A DNA stretch of 64,000 nt from assembly GCF_009617875.1 (NCBI RefSeq), contig NZ_BLAV01000001.1:2666001-2730000 (forward strand), given 5' to 3'. Shown here piece by piece: positions 26,799 to 35,283 of this stretch. The notes beneath the pieces are model-generated. The model made no database searches. It was not told the origin of the DNA and was given only the letters and a program-made list of their open reading frames with translations. Positions within the stretch are counted from its first letter, which is position 1. Each line of letters opens with the position of its first letter. A program made the position numbers and the translations under genes. The DNA comes from Prolixibacter sp. NT017 (GTDB taxonomy: Bacteria > Bacteroidota > Bacteroidia > Bacteroidales > Prolixibacteraceae).

Positions 26799-28114
26799 AT
26801 ATTGATGTTCGTATATGGGACCAGTTTGTTGGTGCGTTAACCTGGGATGAAAGTCGCAAAGTTTCTGTTTTTAGGTACAGCCCCGATTTTGTTAAAGACG
26901 GTCTGGAGATTGCTCCTCTTTTAATGCCTTTAAGGGAAGACTATTCTTATGAATTTAACCCTTATGATTTCAATTATAAGACATTTAAGGGGCTTCCTCC
27001 TACGGTTGCTGACTCCCTCCCAGATGACTTCGGAAATTACATCATGAGAGCCTGGTTGGAAAACCAAGGAAAGACTATCGATAACCTCACACCTCTCGAA
27101 AGACTCGGCTACGTCGGTAAAAGAGGTATGGGGGCGCTCGAATTTGAACCCGTTCTGGCTGGGGAGGAATTTAAACCAACTAACATTAATCCTTCTGAAC
27201 TTGTAGAAATTACCCGCAAACTGCTCACGTCAGACGATCAGCAAAGTTATTCGGACCGTGAGGAAAGTTTATTGACTAAAATTTGGAGGACCGGAACCTC
27301 TGCTGGTGGAGCCAGGGCAAAAGCCATACTGGCCCTCGATGAAATTAACCAGGTGTACAAACCAGGGGACATCCTACACGGGCCGGACCATTCCGATTGG
27401 CTTATCAAACTTGATGGGTTAACAAATGATATACACGGGGACCCGGAAGGATGTGGACGTATCGAATACGCTTACTACAAAATGGCCAAAGATGCCGGTA
27501 TAAACATGTCTGAGTCGAAGCTGCTAACCGAAGGCAACCGTGCTCATTTTATCACCAGACGTTTTGACCGCACCGATGGTGAAAAAGTGCATATGCAAAC
27601 CTTAAGTGGCTTGGCTGGTTTTGATTACAGACGCCCAGACATTTATTCTTATGAACAGGTTTTCACGATCCTTAGGAAAATGCGGTTACCACATAACGAT
27701 TTTGTTGAGCAATTCCGGAGAATGGTGTTCAATGTAGTGGCCCGGAACCAGGACGACCACGCAAAAAATATCTCTTTTTTGATGCACAAAACCGGTCATT
27801 GGTCACTTTCCCCGGCTTATGATGTGTCCTATAGTTTTAACCCTGCGGGGATATGGACCAGCCGTCACCAGCTGTCGATAAATGGGAAAAGGGATAATTT
27901 CGAAATCAATGACCTGCTTAAAATTGGGGAGGAGAATAACATTAGTTCGAGAAAGGCAATAATTCAACAGGTAATTGACGCTGTAAGTAAATGGGAAGTA
28001 TTTGCGAAACAGGCTAATGTCCTACCCCAACAGATTGACCAAATTAAAAGTACACACAGACTTTTTGTAAAAGGGCACAACACTGGAAACAAAAATTTAG
28101 GCAATATGGCGTAG
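26795..28114 (+). CDS. hipA: HipA family serine/threonine kinase toxin
   Basis: A 439-residue HipA-type kinase. An N-terminal subdomain (MNIDVRIWDQFVGALTWD) is followed by the autophosphorylation/G-loop region GTSAGGARAK (167-176), the catalytic NQDDHAKN (318-325) and the metal-binding AYDVS (341-345). All key residues are present, so it is probably active. HipA of E. coli phosphorylates GltX and causes persistence; the target here is unknown. It forms an operon with hipB. Confidence 0.9.
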   Translation: MNIDVRIWDQFVGALTWDESRKVSVFRYSPDFVKDGLEIAPLLMPLREDYSYEFNPYDFNYKTFKGLPPTVADSLPDDFGNYIMRAWLENQGKTIDNLTPLERLGYVGKRGMGALEFEPVLAGEEFKPTNINPSELVEITRKLLTSDDQQSYSDREESLLTKIWRTGTSAGGARAKAILALDEINQVYKPGDILHGPDHSDWLIKLDGLTNDIHGDPEGCGRIEYAYYKMAKDAGINMSESKLLTEGNRAHFITRRFDRTDGEKVHMQTLSGLAGFDYRRPDIYSYEQVFTILRKMRLPHNDFVEQFRRMVFNVVARNQDDHAKNISFLMHKTGHWSLSPAYDVSYSFNPAGIWTSRHQLSINGKRDNFEINDLLKIGEENNISSRKAIIQQVIDAVSKWEVFAKQANVLPQQIDQIKSTHRLFVKGHNTGNKNLGNMA

Positions 28115-28268
28115 TCATAAATCCGTTTCCTATGGTGAACGGAAGGGGATCATAGCTCATCCGTAAGCAGTGGTTCCAAGTAAAAACTCTTTTAGACTGG
28201 GGTCTCAGTCGGTATCACATCCATATATACCCCACATCGCATTCAGGCAGAGCAGGATTTCAGACAGG

Positions 28269-28991
28269 TCATTTTTCCTGAACTGGAAAAAGGGAATCAG
28301 AAATTGTCTTAGGCTCTTGTTTTTGACCAGTACTTTTGGTTGGATTTTCTTTTCCAATAATTGAGTCCAGGCGAGTTGTGATCGAATGGATTTGATTTTG
28401 ATTAATCGTTATGGGTTTGATTGAACTCCGAAAGCTGAATATACCTATTATGATTGCAACTATTACACCGGCCCATGAAAGCCAATACATTTTTTTAAAT
28501 CTAATCTGTTCCTGGGTTTGGAAACTGTTTCTCTGAAAAAGAAGTAGTTCTTCAGTACTAATAACATATGAATCTCTATACTTAACAAGAGATTCAATTA
28601 CAAAGGGATCATCAAAATCAAATGGACGCGCCCTTTTCCCAAGAGTCTCTAATTCCTCTTTTAATTCTTCATCTCCAATAGTTCGTTTATTGTCATGTAT
28701 GTTGGATAAAATATATGAGACTATATATCCCTCCTTTTCCAGATATGTTAGCAATTTTAGCAATGTATTCAGAAAAAAAAGACGGTTGAGAAAATAATCA
28801 ATAAAGGCTTCCTCACTTTCTATTTTCCCTCCTTCACGAATTGGGATGATTGCTTTTGCTGCCATCGCTTTTTTATCAATTTCCAATACAAACTCTTTGG
28901 AATAATGGCCTAGCAATTGTGTCAATGAACTTCCTTTACGGGAGTTAATCTCTTTGATTATGTCTTTCTCAACCTTTGATAGATGTCTCAT
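28269..28991 (-). CDS. Hypothetical protein with a C-terminal TM segment
   Basis: A 240-residue protein whose soluble N-terminal ~165 residues are predicted helical. One membrane helix follows (about 170-190, LSWAGVIVAIIIGIFSF) and then a short tail. I recognise no family. It is transcribed against hipA, converging with it. The base composition is AT-rich like its accessory neighbours. It could be part of a defence or toxin locus, but nothing in the sequence shows this. Confidence 0.55.
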   Translation of the reverse strand: MRHLSKVEKDIIKEINSRKGSSLTQLLGHYSKEFVLEIDKKAMAAKAIIPIREGGKIESEEAFIDYFLNRLFFLNTLLKLLTYLEKEGYIVSYILSNIHDNKRTIGDEELKEELETLGKRARPFDFDDPFVIESLVKYRDSYVISTEELLLFQRNSFQTQEQIRFKKMYWLSWAGVIVAIIIGIFSFRSSIKPITINQNQIHSITTRLDSIIGKENPTKSTGQKQEPKTISDSLFPVQEK

Positions 28992-29390
28992 TTGAATTTT
29001 AAATGTTGATTTTCAGTAAAAAAACGTATAATAATGGAAAATCAATATACAAGTTATTGACTTATTCCCCTCTCTCATATGTTGCTGTCTCAAATCCGTT
29101 TCCCTTTGTGACTGAAGAGGAAGGCGAACACTCGGGCGAACAGGTCTGATTAGCTTCACTTTCCACCGTCATAGTTGCAGATGTACTTCCATGCCCCAGT
29201 TTTTGTTTGACAATAAAAAACGTTACTTTCAACGGGACCAAATCAACAATGATTACTTTTGAAGAAACATAATAAGTACACAATACAACCTTGCATGTGT
29301 GTATAACACCAATTCATCAACTGAGATTGGAGAAATAACAACAATATTGAAACACACTAGCCATAGTTGAAAACCAAGAAATCGAACAGT

Positions 29391-30731
29391 ATGAACCATA
29401 ATGAAAAAAGAGAGATATTAAAAAAACTCAGTGAAAAGGAATTTCGGCAAGATTTAATTATTCCTCTTTTAAGTAAAATGGGATATATTGCTCCAATCGA
29501 ATACCATGGGACAAATGAAAGAGGAAAAGATATTATTTGTTTTGAGTATGACAAATTGAAAGAACAGAGGTTTTTATCCGTTGTTGCAAAAATAGGAGAT
29601 ATGACTGGTGATGCTTCAACGGACAAAGGACTTATGAATGTTGTAAATCAAGTTCAACAAGCTTTTGATAATCCATATGAAGACTTGTTTAATATGAAAC
29701 AAGTATTAATTAATGAAGTATGGATAATGACAACAGGTCGAATTGTTAGTGGCGCTGAAGAATCAGTTATAAGGACTTTGCGCAAGAATAACCTTGATAA
29801 ACAAATTCGATTTATACGCGATGACAGGCTAATCCAATTGATTGACACATATTTTGGAACATATTGGAATTCATCAACTGAAACAAAAGAAAGTGTAATA
29901 ATTCAGCGTGATAGGTTATTAAACTTCATAGATAGCATTCTGATTTCAAATAATGTTGACAAAACAACTATTGAATCAGTGAAAGCTACAATTCTTTATT
30001 CAGATTTCACCCCATCGATTCGGAAAAATATAGAGGGACTTCATATTTCATATGTTTCCCCATATTCAATTGAGTTATCAAAAATTGACAAAGAATATGA
30101 TGATTATATTTTCTCTAAAAGCTATGGTATTACAAAAGAGATTTTTGCAGAAGCGAAAAAATACTTAGGGCAAAGTTTTTATTACATTGAAGAGACAATT
30201 GAACATGCCGACAGAATATCAAAACTAACGAATCCTGAAGAATTCGTAAATGAATCTTATAGCTACCTAACTAATGAATATCCTTTTCATCAATCCTATG
30301 GAGATGCATCCAAGTTCCTTGATAATTTAAGTTATTTGGAAGAAGGGCTAAATGATTTGAAGTATTTTAAAAAATACTTAGTCTATAAAGGAAAACTTGA
30401 ATGGGCAAAGGAATTATCAAAATCAATTCCCAAGTTATTGCCTGAGATTGAGAAAATATTAGATAACTGTAAGGAAGAAAATGTTATTATAAATTATGCA
30501 ATTTCAGAAGATAATCAAAGCGTAGTAATTGAATACAATGACAAAAGTGACTCAATCTGTTTTACGACTAAATTCAAATTAGTAGATACAAACTCCACGT
30601 TTAATAGAGATAAAGAAGGTCGTATCAAAGCAACTATGATTGTTGATTCCGCATTGTCAAACTTTCGAGATTATCTAGAAAAATCTCTTGAGTATAATGA
30701 AACGGAATGGTTGCAGGATTACGTTGATTAA
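29391..30731 (+). CDS. PD-(D/E)XK nuclease-like protein
   Basis: A 446-residue protein from the ATG at 29391 (an upstream TTG is possible). The N-terminal part resembles Mrr/PD-(D/E)XK restriction-like domains: EKEFRQDLIIPLLSKMGY, then NERGKDII (Asp47) and VVAKIG (Lys67) as the putative metal site. The canonical Q/E before the Lys is not clear. The rest, about 300 residues, is unrecognised and AT-rich. It is separated from the next gene by an attC-like repeat. A defence role is plausible. Confidence 0.55.
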   Translation: MNHNEKREILKKLSEKEFRQDLIIPLLSKMGYIAPIEYHGTNERGKDIICFEYDKLKEQRFLSVVAKIGDMTGDASTDKGLMNVVNQVQQAFDNPYEDLFNMKQVLINEVWIMTTGRIVSGAEESVIRTLRKNNLDKQIRFIRDDRLIQLIDTYFGTYWNSSTETKESVIIQRDRLLNFIDSILISNNVDKTTIESVKATILYSDFTPSIRKNIEGLHISYVSPYSIELSKIDKEYDDYIFSKSYGITKEIFAEAKKYLGQSFYYIEETIEHADRISKLTNPEEFVNESYSYLTNEYPFHQSYGDASKFLDNLSYLEEGLNDLKYFKKYLVYKGKLEWAKELSKSIPKLLPEIEKILDNCKEENVIINYAISEDNQSVVIEYNDKSDSICFTTKFKLVDTNSTFNRDKEGRIKATMIVDSALSNFRDYLEKSLEYNETEWLQDYVD

Positions 30732-30742
30732 TAACAACAATG

Positions 30743-30871
30743 GCTAACATTTTTTTATGTAATGGCAGGGAAAGAGCCAAATATCAAGGTTTGTAACCCG
30801 CTCAAACTGTGTAGCGGTTTGACAGGAAACTACCACACAACCTGCCACTACTCTTAAAATTTACTGTTAGC
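30743..30871 (+). repeat. attC-like inverted repeat between the nuclease-like and glycohydrolase genes
   Basis: Outer arms GCTAACA (30743-30749) and TGTTAGC (30865-30871) are exactly complementary. Inner arms GGCAGG (30764-30769) and CCTGCC (30841-30846) also pair. The core GTTAGCG fits the GTTRRRY integron core. The form matches the repeats at 56-62 kb. Confidence 0.6.
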
Positions 30872-30907
30872 GTTCACACTAGTTCAAACTTGAAATATTT
30901 TTGATTA

Positions 30908-32008
30908 ATGACAGAAATTTCTTTAGATAAATATACCGGTTGTTTGATTGGGGGGGCGATTGGTGATGCTTTAGGAGCTCCAATTGAGTTCATGGATTTA
31001 GAGACAATTAAATCTACATTTGGAAAAATCGGAGTTCAAGATTATGTTGAGTTTTCTGATGGATTCGGTGAATTTACAGATGATACTCAGATGACTTTAT
31101 TTACAGCCGAAGGATTATTAAGGGCATATTATAGGTCCCCATTAAATGGAACTGTTGGAGAATTTAATGCTATTTCACACCACTCGTATTTGCGTTGGTT
31201 ACACACACAAGGAGTACCAGTTGAAAAAGATAATATAAAGGAAGGCGTTTATGACATTGAACAAGGTTGGCTGATTAAACAAAAAGAGTTGTATAAAAGA
31301 CGTGCACCAGGAAATACTTGTTTGAATGCTTTGTCAAGTGGGGTTGCAGGGACAGTTGAGAACCCAATCAATGACAGTAAAGGTTGTGGAGCAATTATGA
31401 GAGTTGCTCCAATTGGACTTCTTTACAATAACGATAGTAAGGAAGCATTTAAAATTGCATGTGAACTATCTGCAATAACACATGGACATCCAACTGGATA
31501 TCTAAGTGCTGGATTTTTTGCCTCCGTCATCTCTAATCTTGCAAAAGGATTACACCTTAATGATTCAATTGAGAATTCTATTAAGATTTTAACAGGGTGG
31601 GAATTTCACGAAGAGACATTAGGTGCTGTGATAAAAAGCAAAGAACTTTTCAATGCGACTAAGAATAATAAAAACCACGATTTTGAAACCGTTGAGAAAC
31701 TTGGAGAAGGATGGATAGCAGAGGAAGCATTGTCAATTTCTTTATACTGTTCGTTACTTTACGAAAATGATTTTAAAAGTGGTGTATTGTATTCTGTAAA
31801 CCATAGCGGTGATTGTGATAGTACTGGTTCAATAACAGGAAATATTCTGGGATTAATCAACGGCGAATTTGCAATACCTTTAAACTGGATTGAGAAATTA
31901 AGATATAGTAGTATTGTTTCTCAAATAGCGGAAGATTTACATACAAGAATTAAAGGCAATTCGGTTGTGTCTGATACTGAATGGTTGGAAAAATATCCCG
32001 GATTCTAA
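30908..32008 (+). CDS. ADP-ribosylglycohydrolase (DraG-like) family protein
   Basis: A 366-residue protein of the ARH/DraG fold. GGAIGDALGAPIEF is at the N-terminus, the metal ligands are in GEFTDDTQM (57-61 TDDTQ), and a second metal motif lies in HSGDCDSTGSITG near residue 300. Members remove ADP-ribose from proteins or DNA. It is preceded by an attC-like repeat. Whether a matching ADP-ribosyltransferase exists nearby is not visible in this window. Confidence 0.9.
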   Translation: MTEISLDKYTGCLIGGAIGDALGAPIEFMDLETIKSTFGKIGVQDYVEFSDGFGEFTDDTQMTLFTAEGLLRAYYRSPLNGTVGEFNAISHHSYLRWLHTQGVPVEKDNIKEGVYDIEQGWLIKQKELYKRRAPGNTCLNALSSGVAGTVENPINDSKGCGAIMRVAPIGLLYNNDSKEAFKIACELSAITHGHPTGYLSAGFFASVISNLAKGLHLNDSIENSIKILTGWEFHEETLGAVIKSKELFNATKNNKNHDFETVEKLGEGWIAEEALSISLYCSLLYENDFKSGVLYSVNHSGDCDSTGSITGNILGLINGEFAIPLNWIEKLRYSSIVSQIAEDLHTRIKGNSVVSDTEWLEKYPGF

Positions 32009-32028
32009 GTAGAAGAGCACGAGCCTCT

Positions 32029-32058
32029 ATCGATAAAAGTTGCACCATGTCTCAGCTG
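32029..32058 (+). repeat. GTCGAC-type repeat, copy 3 (degenerate palindrome)
   Basis: ATCGATAAAAGTTGCACC then ATGTCTCAGCTG. It matches 26346-26378 apart from the palindrome core (ATCGAT in place of GTCGAC) and two more bases. It lies just after the ADP-ribosylglycohydrolase gene, at the end of the accessory block. Confidence 0.6.
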
Positions 32059-32194
32059 TAAATGAAGCACTGAAGACGCCAGCCTTAAACCACCTTAAAC
32101 GCACCATACTTCATTTCACGAGCACAAATTTAGATTAAGTACTTAAACGCAGCGATATCATTGCTCAAACACACTAATTATCAACACAAAGAAG

Positions 32195-32219
32195 CATAAG
32201 TGCAAATTTTGCACTTATG
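32195..32219. repeat. Perfect 12 bp palindrome
   Basis: CATAAGTGCAAA-T-TTTGCACTTATG, with one central base. It is in the spacer between the accessory block and the mobilizable element, followed by no T run, so it is more likely a protein-binding or recombination site than a terminator. Confidence 0.5.
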
Positions 32220-32272
32220 AAAATTCGCTTTAATAATTTCTGAAAGCAGACATGCACTTGCTACGCTCTAGA

Positions 32273-32476
32273 TCAGAATATCTCGTGATGAAGATTGTCA
32301 GGAGTAATCTTATCGAGAAGGTCTTTTAAAGCGTAGTTGGAAGCATTCAATTTAAAAACAGCTGAAGTATCCTTTGAGACGACTTCGATCATTGACAATT
32401 CAGACAAATCGACATCATCAGGGAGACTGACTGTCAATACATTTTTATTCTTTTCAATATTTGCATTCATCATCAT
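32273..32476 (-). CDS. Small hypothetical protein
   Basis: A 67-residue acidic protein (NVLTVSLPDDVDLSELSMIEVVSKDTSAVFKLNASNYALKDLLDKI). It has no membrane segment and no recognised domain. It is at the end of the mobilizable element, on the same strand as the mob genes. It is weakly supported. Confidence 0.4.
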   Translation of the reverse strand: MMMNANIEKNKNVLTVSLPDDVDLSELSMIEVVSKDTSAVFKLNASNYALKDLLDKITPDNLHHEIF

Positions 32477-32642
32477 TTTTTATTTTAAAAATACAATAAT
32501 CGAGCACAACATTTCTATCTGTTCACTCGATATTGACAATTCCTAAAACCAATAAGATATTAGCAATAGTGGCATAATGGTAAAATTTACCATTATGCCT
32601 CAAAATCTACAAATCCCGGCAAATAGAGCTTACTCTTTCACT

Positions 32643-33008
32643 CTAATTATCGTTCTCATTATGTGCCTTTTTATACCATACAACCGCCGCTTCATGCACC
32701 TTGTCATACTCGAACTTTTGATAAATATTTAAAGCAACACTTCCAGAGAAAAGAATGCACAAACAAACAAAGCCAATAACCAACCATTTAGGCAGCGACA
32801 GCCTCCTTATCTTATTCTCCTCAATCTTCCGGATGTAATCATCCGTTAAAACTGACAGATGTTTGGTTTTGCGATCCAAATCGGTTGTATCGACCTTCAA
32901 TTCTTTTGCTGCTGCAATTTCAATGCGCATCGCTGTTTTTTCCATTGCATTAAGCCGATCAATCAACACTTCTGCAATGGTTTCAATATTGTGTCTTTTA
33001 CTAGTCAT
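32643..33008 (-). CDS. Mobilization-associated membrane protein
   Basis: A 121-residue protein with an N-terminal helical part, probably coiled coil (RLNAMEKTAMRIEIAAAKELKV), and one membrane helix at about 73-92 (LPKWLVIGFVCLCILFSGSVAL). The start overlaps the relaxase stop (ATGA), so it is part of the mob operon. Small membrane proteins in this position are common in Bacteroidota mobilizable elements; the function is unproven. Confidence 0.65.
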   Translation of the reverse strand: MTSKRHNIETIAEVLIDRLNAMEKTAMRIEIAAAKELKVDTTDLDRKTKHLSVLTDDYIRKIEENKIRRLSLPKWLVIGFVCLCILFSGSVALNIYQKFEYDKVHEAAVVWYKKAHNENDN

Positions 33009-33778
33009 AACGATAATCCGTTCTTTCTTCCTTGCATTTTACGAATGGTTGGGGTAGATCCAATTTTGGTATTGTGGGTGAAAGTCAGTTTCGAAAAACT
33101 CATATTCCGATCAACTTCTGATGCTTTGAAGCTCTGCCCTTGATATCTCACACGAAATCCCTGAAGTTTCCCTTTCTTATTTACAGCGGGTTCAATATCT
33201 ACGCCTTTCGAAATCATCACGTCAACATACTGAGTGAAGTCCATCGGCATGCTGTTCATGGCTTCTTTATGCAACCGATAAATCTCGTTTCTCAATTGCA
33301 AAGAACTTTTCTTTTTTAAGTCCCGAACTACTCTCGCTCTAATCAAACCGAGACTGCCGGCAACTACATCAGCGATTCTTTGTGCCTTCTTACCAATAAA
33401 TTTGTCTTTGTATGTTCCTCCAGAAGAATCAATTCTATTACATATGATATGCAAATGCGCGTGATTCCGGTCTGTGTGCTTTACGACAATAGCCTGGTGC
33501 TCCTCAAGTCCCATCCCGGACAAAAACTCATTTGCAATATTCCGAAATTCCGTATTTCCCAACTTTCGACCATCTTCAGGCTCCGGAGACAAGACCATAC
33601 TAATTGATTTATTTTTGGTCGAATGATTTAAATCCTGAAAGACCCTAAATTCAGCAGCAATCTCAACACCGCTTTCCCCAACGACCATCCTTTTGTCAAT
33701 TATTTCAGCGCCGTTTTTTTTTACGGCATAGTCAACAGCATTGGCTGTATGTGCTATACTCTTTGCCTTGCCAATCAT
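33005..33778 (-). CDS. Relaxase (MobA/MobB-type, HUH family)
   Basis: A 257-residue relaxase of the PF03432 type. The candidate nicking Tyr17 is in AVDYAVKK, and the HxHxH metal motif is NHAHLHI (His106, 108, 110). It nicks oriT and leads the strand during conjugative transfer with helper machinery from elsewhere. It is short compared with plasmid relaxases but normal for Bacteroidota mobilizable elements. It overlaps mobC and the membrane gene by ATGA junctions. Confidence 0.9.
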   Translation of the reverse strand: MIGKAKSIAHTANAVDYAVKKNGAEIIDKRMVVGESGVEIAAEFRVFQDLNHSTKNKSISMVLSPEPEDGRKLGNTEFRNIANEFLSGMGLEEHQAIVVKHTDRNHAHLHIICNRIDSSGGTYKDKFIGKKAQRIADVVAGSLGLIRARVVRDLKKKSSLQLRNEIYRLHKEAMNSMPMDFTQYVDVMISKGVDIEPAVNKKGKLQGFRVRYQGQSFKASEVDRNMSFSKLTFTHNTKIGSTPTIRKMQGRKNGLSL

Positions 33779-34068
33779 TGTAGTCTCCTTAAATGCTTTT
33801 TTATTTCGTCCGAAGTTTGCCGAATCTCCTGGGCAAATCTGGTATCCTTATCTCGGAATAGATTGCCGATCCGTGTGAAATTATTGCTGTAGGTTACAAG
33901 CATCTTATATACGGAGAGCTCTTCATCCGTCATTCGAAAAGTGACACGCTGCCCCAGAGCCGTTGCACGGCAAAATTCACTGATTTTTAAACCGGCATTC
34001 TCTGCCTTCTTTTTAATGATCGCTTTTTCAAGTGAACTACAACGAAATTCTATTTTCTTTCTTTTCAT
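33775..34068 (-). CDS. mobC: MobC-like relaxosome protein
   Basis: A 97-residue protein from the ATG at 34068 (MKRKKIEFRCSSLEKAIIKKKAENAGLKISEFCRATALG), a ribbon-helix-helix-like DNA-binding start followed by the MobC domain with NNFTRIGN. The longer frame starting at 34149 adds 27 residues without family match. Its stop overlaps the relaxase start. It should bind oriT and help the relaxase. Confidence 0.85.
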   Translation of the reverse strand: MKRKKIEFRCSSLEKAIIKKKAENAGLKISEFCRATALGQRVTFRMTDEELSVYKMLVTYSNNFTRIGNLFRDKDTRFAQEIRQTSDEIKKHLRRLQ

Positions 34069-34173
34069 ACTGTTTTTTAGTTTTTGGTGAACCATTGGAA
34101 CGATGGTGAACTCCCTTTGTGACCACGGGGAACAAAGCAAGATTGTCATGACGATGACACATCTTGAAATAAG

Positions 34174-35061
34174 CTATCGCGACATTTTTCGCGTACATCC
34201 AAAATTTGCGCTATTTGCACACTCATTAAGATCCTTATATGCCGAATACCGGCTCGATAAATCACTACAAACGTTGTATAAGGAACACAGCTTTTTTGCT
34301 GCCTGCTTCCCGGATGAATCGTTATCCAGGTAAAGATCGACGTGTTTATAGAAGGGAAGTATTTCAGTCACCCGATCCAAAAAAGAAAGGGAGTTTAGAA
34401 TTACAAAATCAGACGTTTTTGCGAGTTCCGGATCTTCCGAGACGAGCGTGAAAAAATCGAACATGCCCTCTGTAATTGAAAGCATCGAATTACAATTTCG
34501 GATTAAAGTATAATCTTTCGGCGAGCTCGAATTTTTGTAATACTGATTTCTCAATTCCCAACCTCCGGACACATTCTTCATTCCGATAGCGAAATATCTA
34601 TTTCCGCCTAACGAATAATGTACCTCGTACGCATATCTGGATATCACCAGATCGGGAATTGCCCTGGAGGAATAATATCTTTTCAGTCCTGGGTGCTGAA
34701 TCGGAGTAACACTAAGTATTTCAATTCGGTTTCTTTCCGGCATTGAGTCCGAATCAATTTGCTCATGAAAAGAAAGAGAAGTGCCTTTCTCCAAAATTGC
34801 CAAAGCATCCTGAACGGAACAATCGTTGTTTAAAGCAACAACCAGGTCAATGATATTGCCACCAATACCGGCACCATGGTCAAACCAACGATTCAACACC
34901 TTCGACACTTTAAAAGAAGGTATTGCTTCCGATCTAAACGGACTGGCATACCAGGCTTCCCTCGAATTTTCTCTCCGGGGAGTTATTCCAACAGAACGTA
35001 AAAAGTCAAATATTGATAAATTTCGAGCTGTGTCGCACTGTAGTTTTATTTCTCTTTTCAT
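34174..35061 (-). CDS. Toprim-domain primase
   Basis: A 295-residue protein. The N-terminal part has the primase/CHC2-like pattern (WYASPFRSEAIPSFKVSKVLNRWFDHGAGIGGNIIDLV) but lacks the zinc Cys residues. The C-terminal part is Toprim (LSITEGMFDFF and HVDLYLDNDSSGKQAAKKL, with the DxD-like acidic pair replaced by DND). It probably primes replication of the transferred strand in the mobilizable element. Confidence 0.8.
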   Translation of the reverse strand: MKREIKLQCDTARNLSIFDFLRSVGITPRRENSREAWYASPFRSEAIPSFKVSKVLNRWFDHGAGIGGNIIDLVVALNNDCSVQDALAILEKGTSLSFHEQIDSDSMPERNRIEILSVTPIQHPGLKRYYSSRAIPDLVISRYAYEVHYSLGGNRYFAIGMKNVSGGWELRNQYYKNSSSPKDYTLIRNCNSMLSITEGMFDFFTLVSEDPELAKTSDFVILNSLSFLDRVTEILPFYKHVDLYLDNDSSGKQAAKKLCSLYNVCSDLSSRYSAYKDLNECANSANFGCTRKMSR

Positions 35062-35094
35062 CGGCTATTTTTTTCATTTTTCTGTTTTTCTCCT

Positions 35095-35280
35095 ACCTAC
35101 TTACCTAAACGCTGAATATCAAAAACATAAACCACAGGTAAGTCGATTTTTCATCTTACCTATCTTACCTAATAGGTAACTTAGGTAGGTTCCAGGCAAC
35201 TTAAATACGACTGATCTTACCTAAGCAAAGCACTGATTATCAATTTCAATTTTGCTCTTAGGTAAGTAGGTAGGTTAAAT
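35095..35280. repeat. Iteron-like TTACCTA repeats (candidate origin region)
   Basis: The 222 bp gap between the primase and VapE-like genes holds at least seven copies of TTACCTA or its complement TAGGTAA. They include the long inverted repeat CTTACCTAAG (35216-35225) / CTTAGGTAAG (35257-35266). Such direct and inverted arrays are typical of replication or transfer origins. Confidence 0.6.
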
Positions 35281-35283
35281 TCA

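Noticed and set aside
29062..29283. A 73-codon minus-strand frame with KLGHGSTSATM, similar to the end of tyrosine integrases
   Set aside because: Only the ten-residue stretch is suggestive, the catalytic Tyr is absent and the rest is low complexity, so I did not call a gene or pseudogene.
34082..34173. Candidate oriT next to mobC (ACCAT/ATGGT inverted repeat around 34092)
   Set aside because: The repeat is only 5 bp per arm and no conserved nick site was recognisable.
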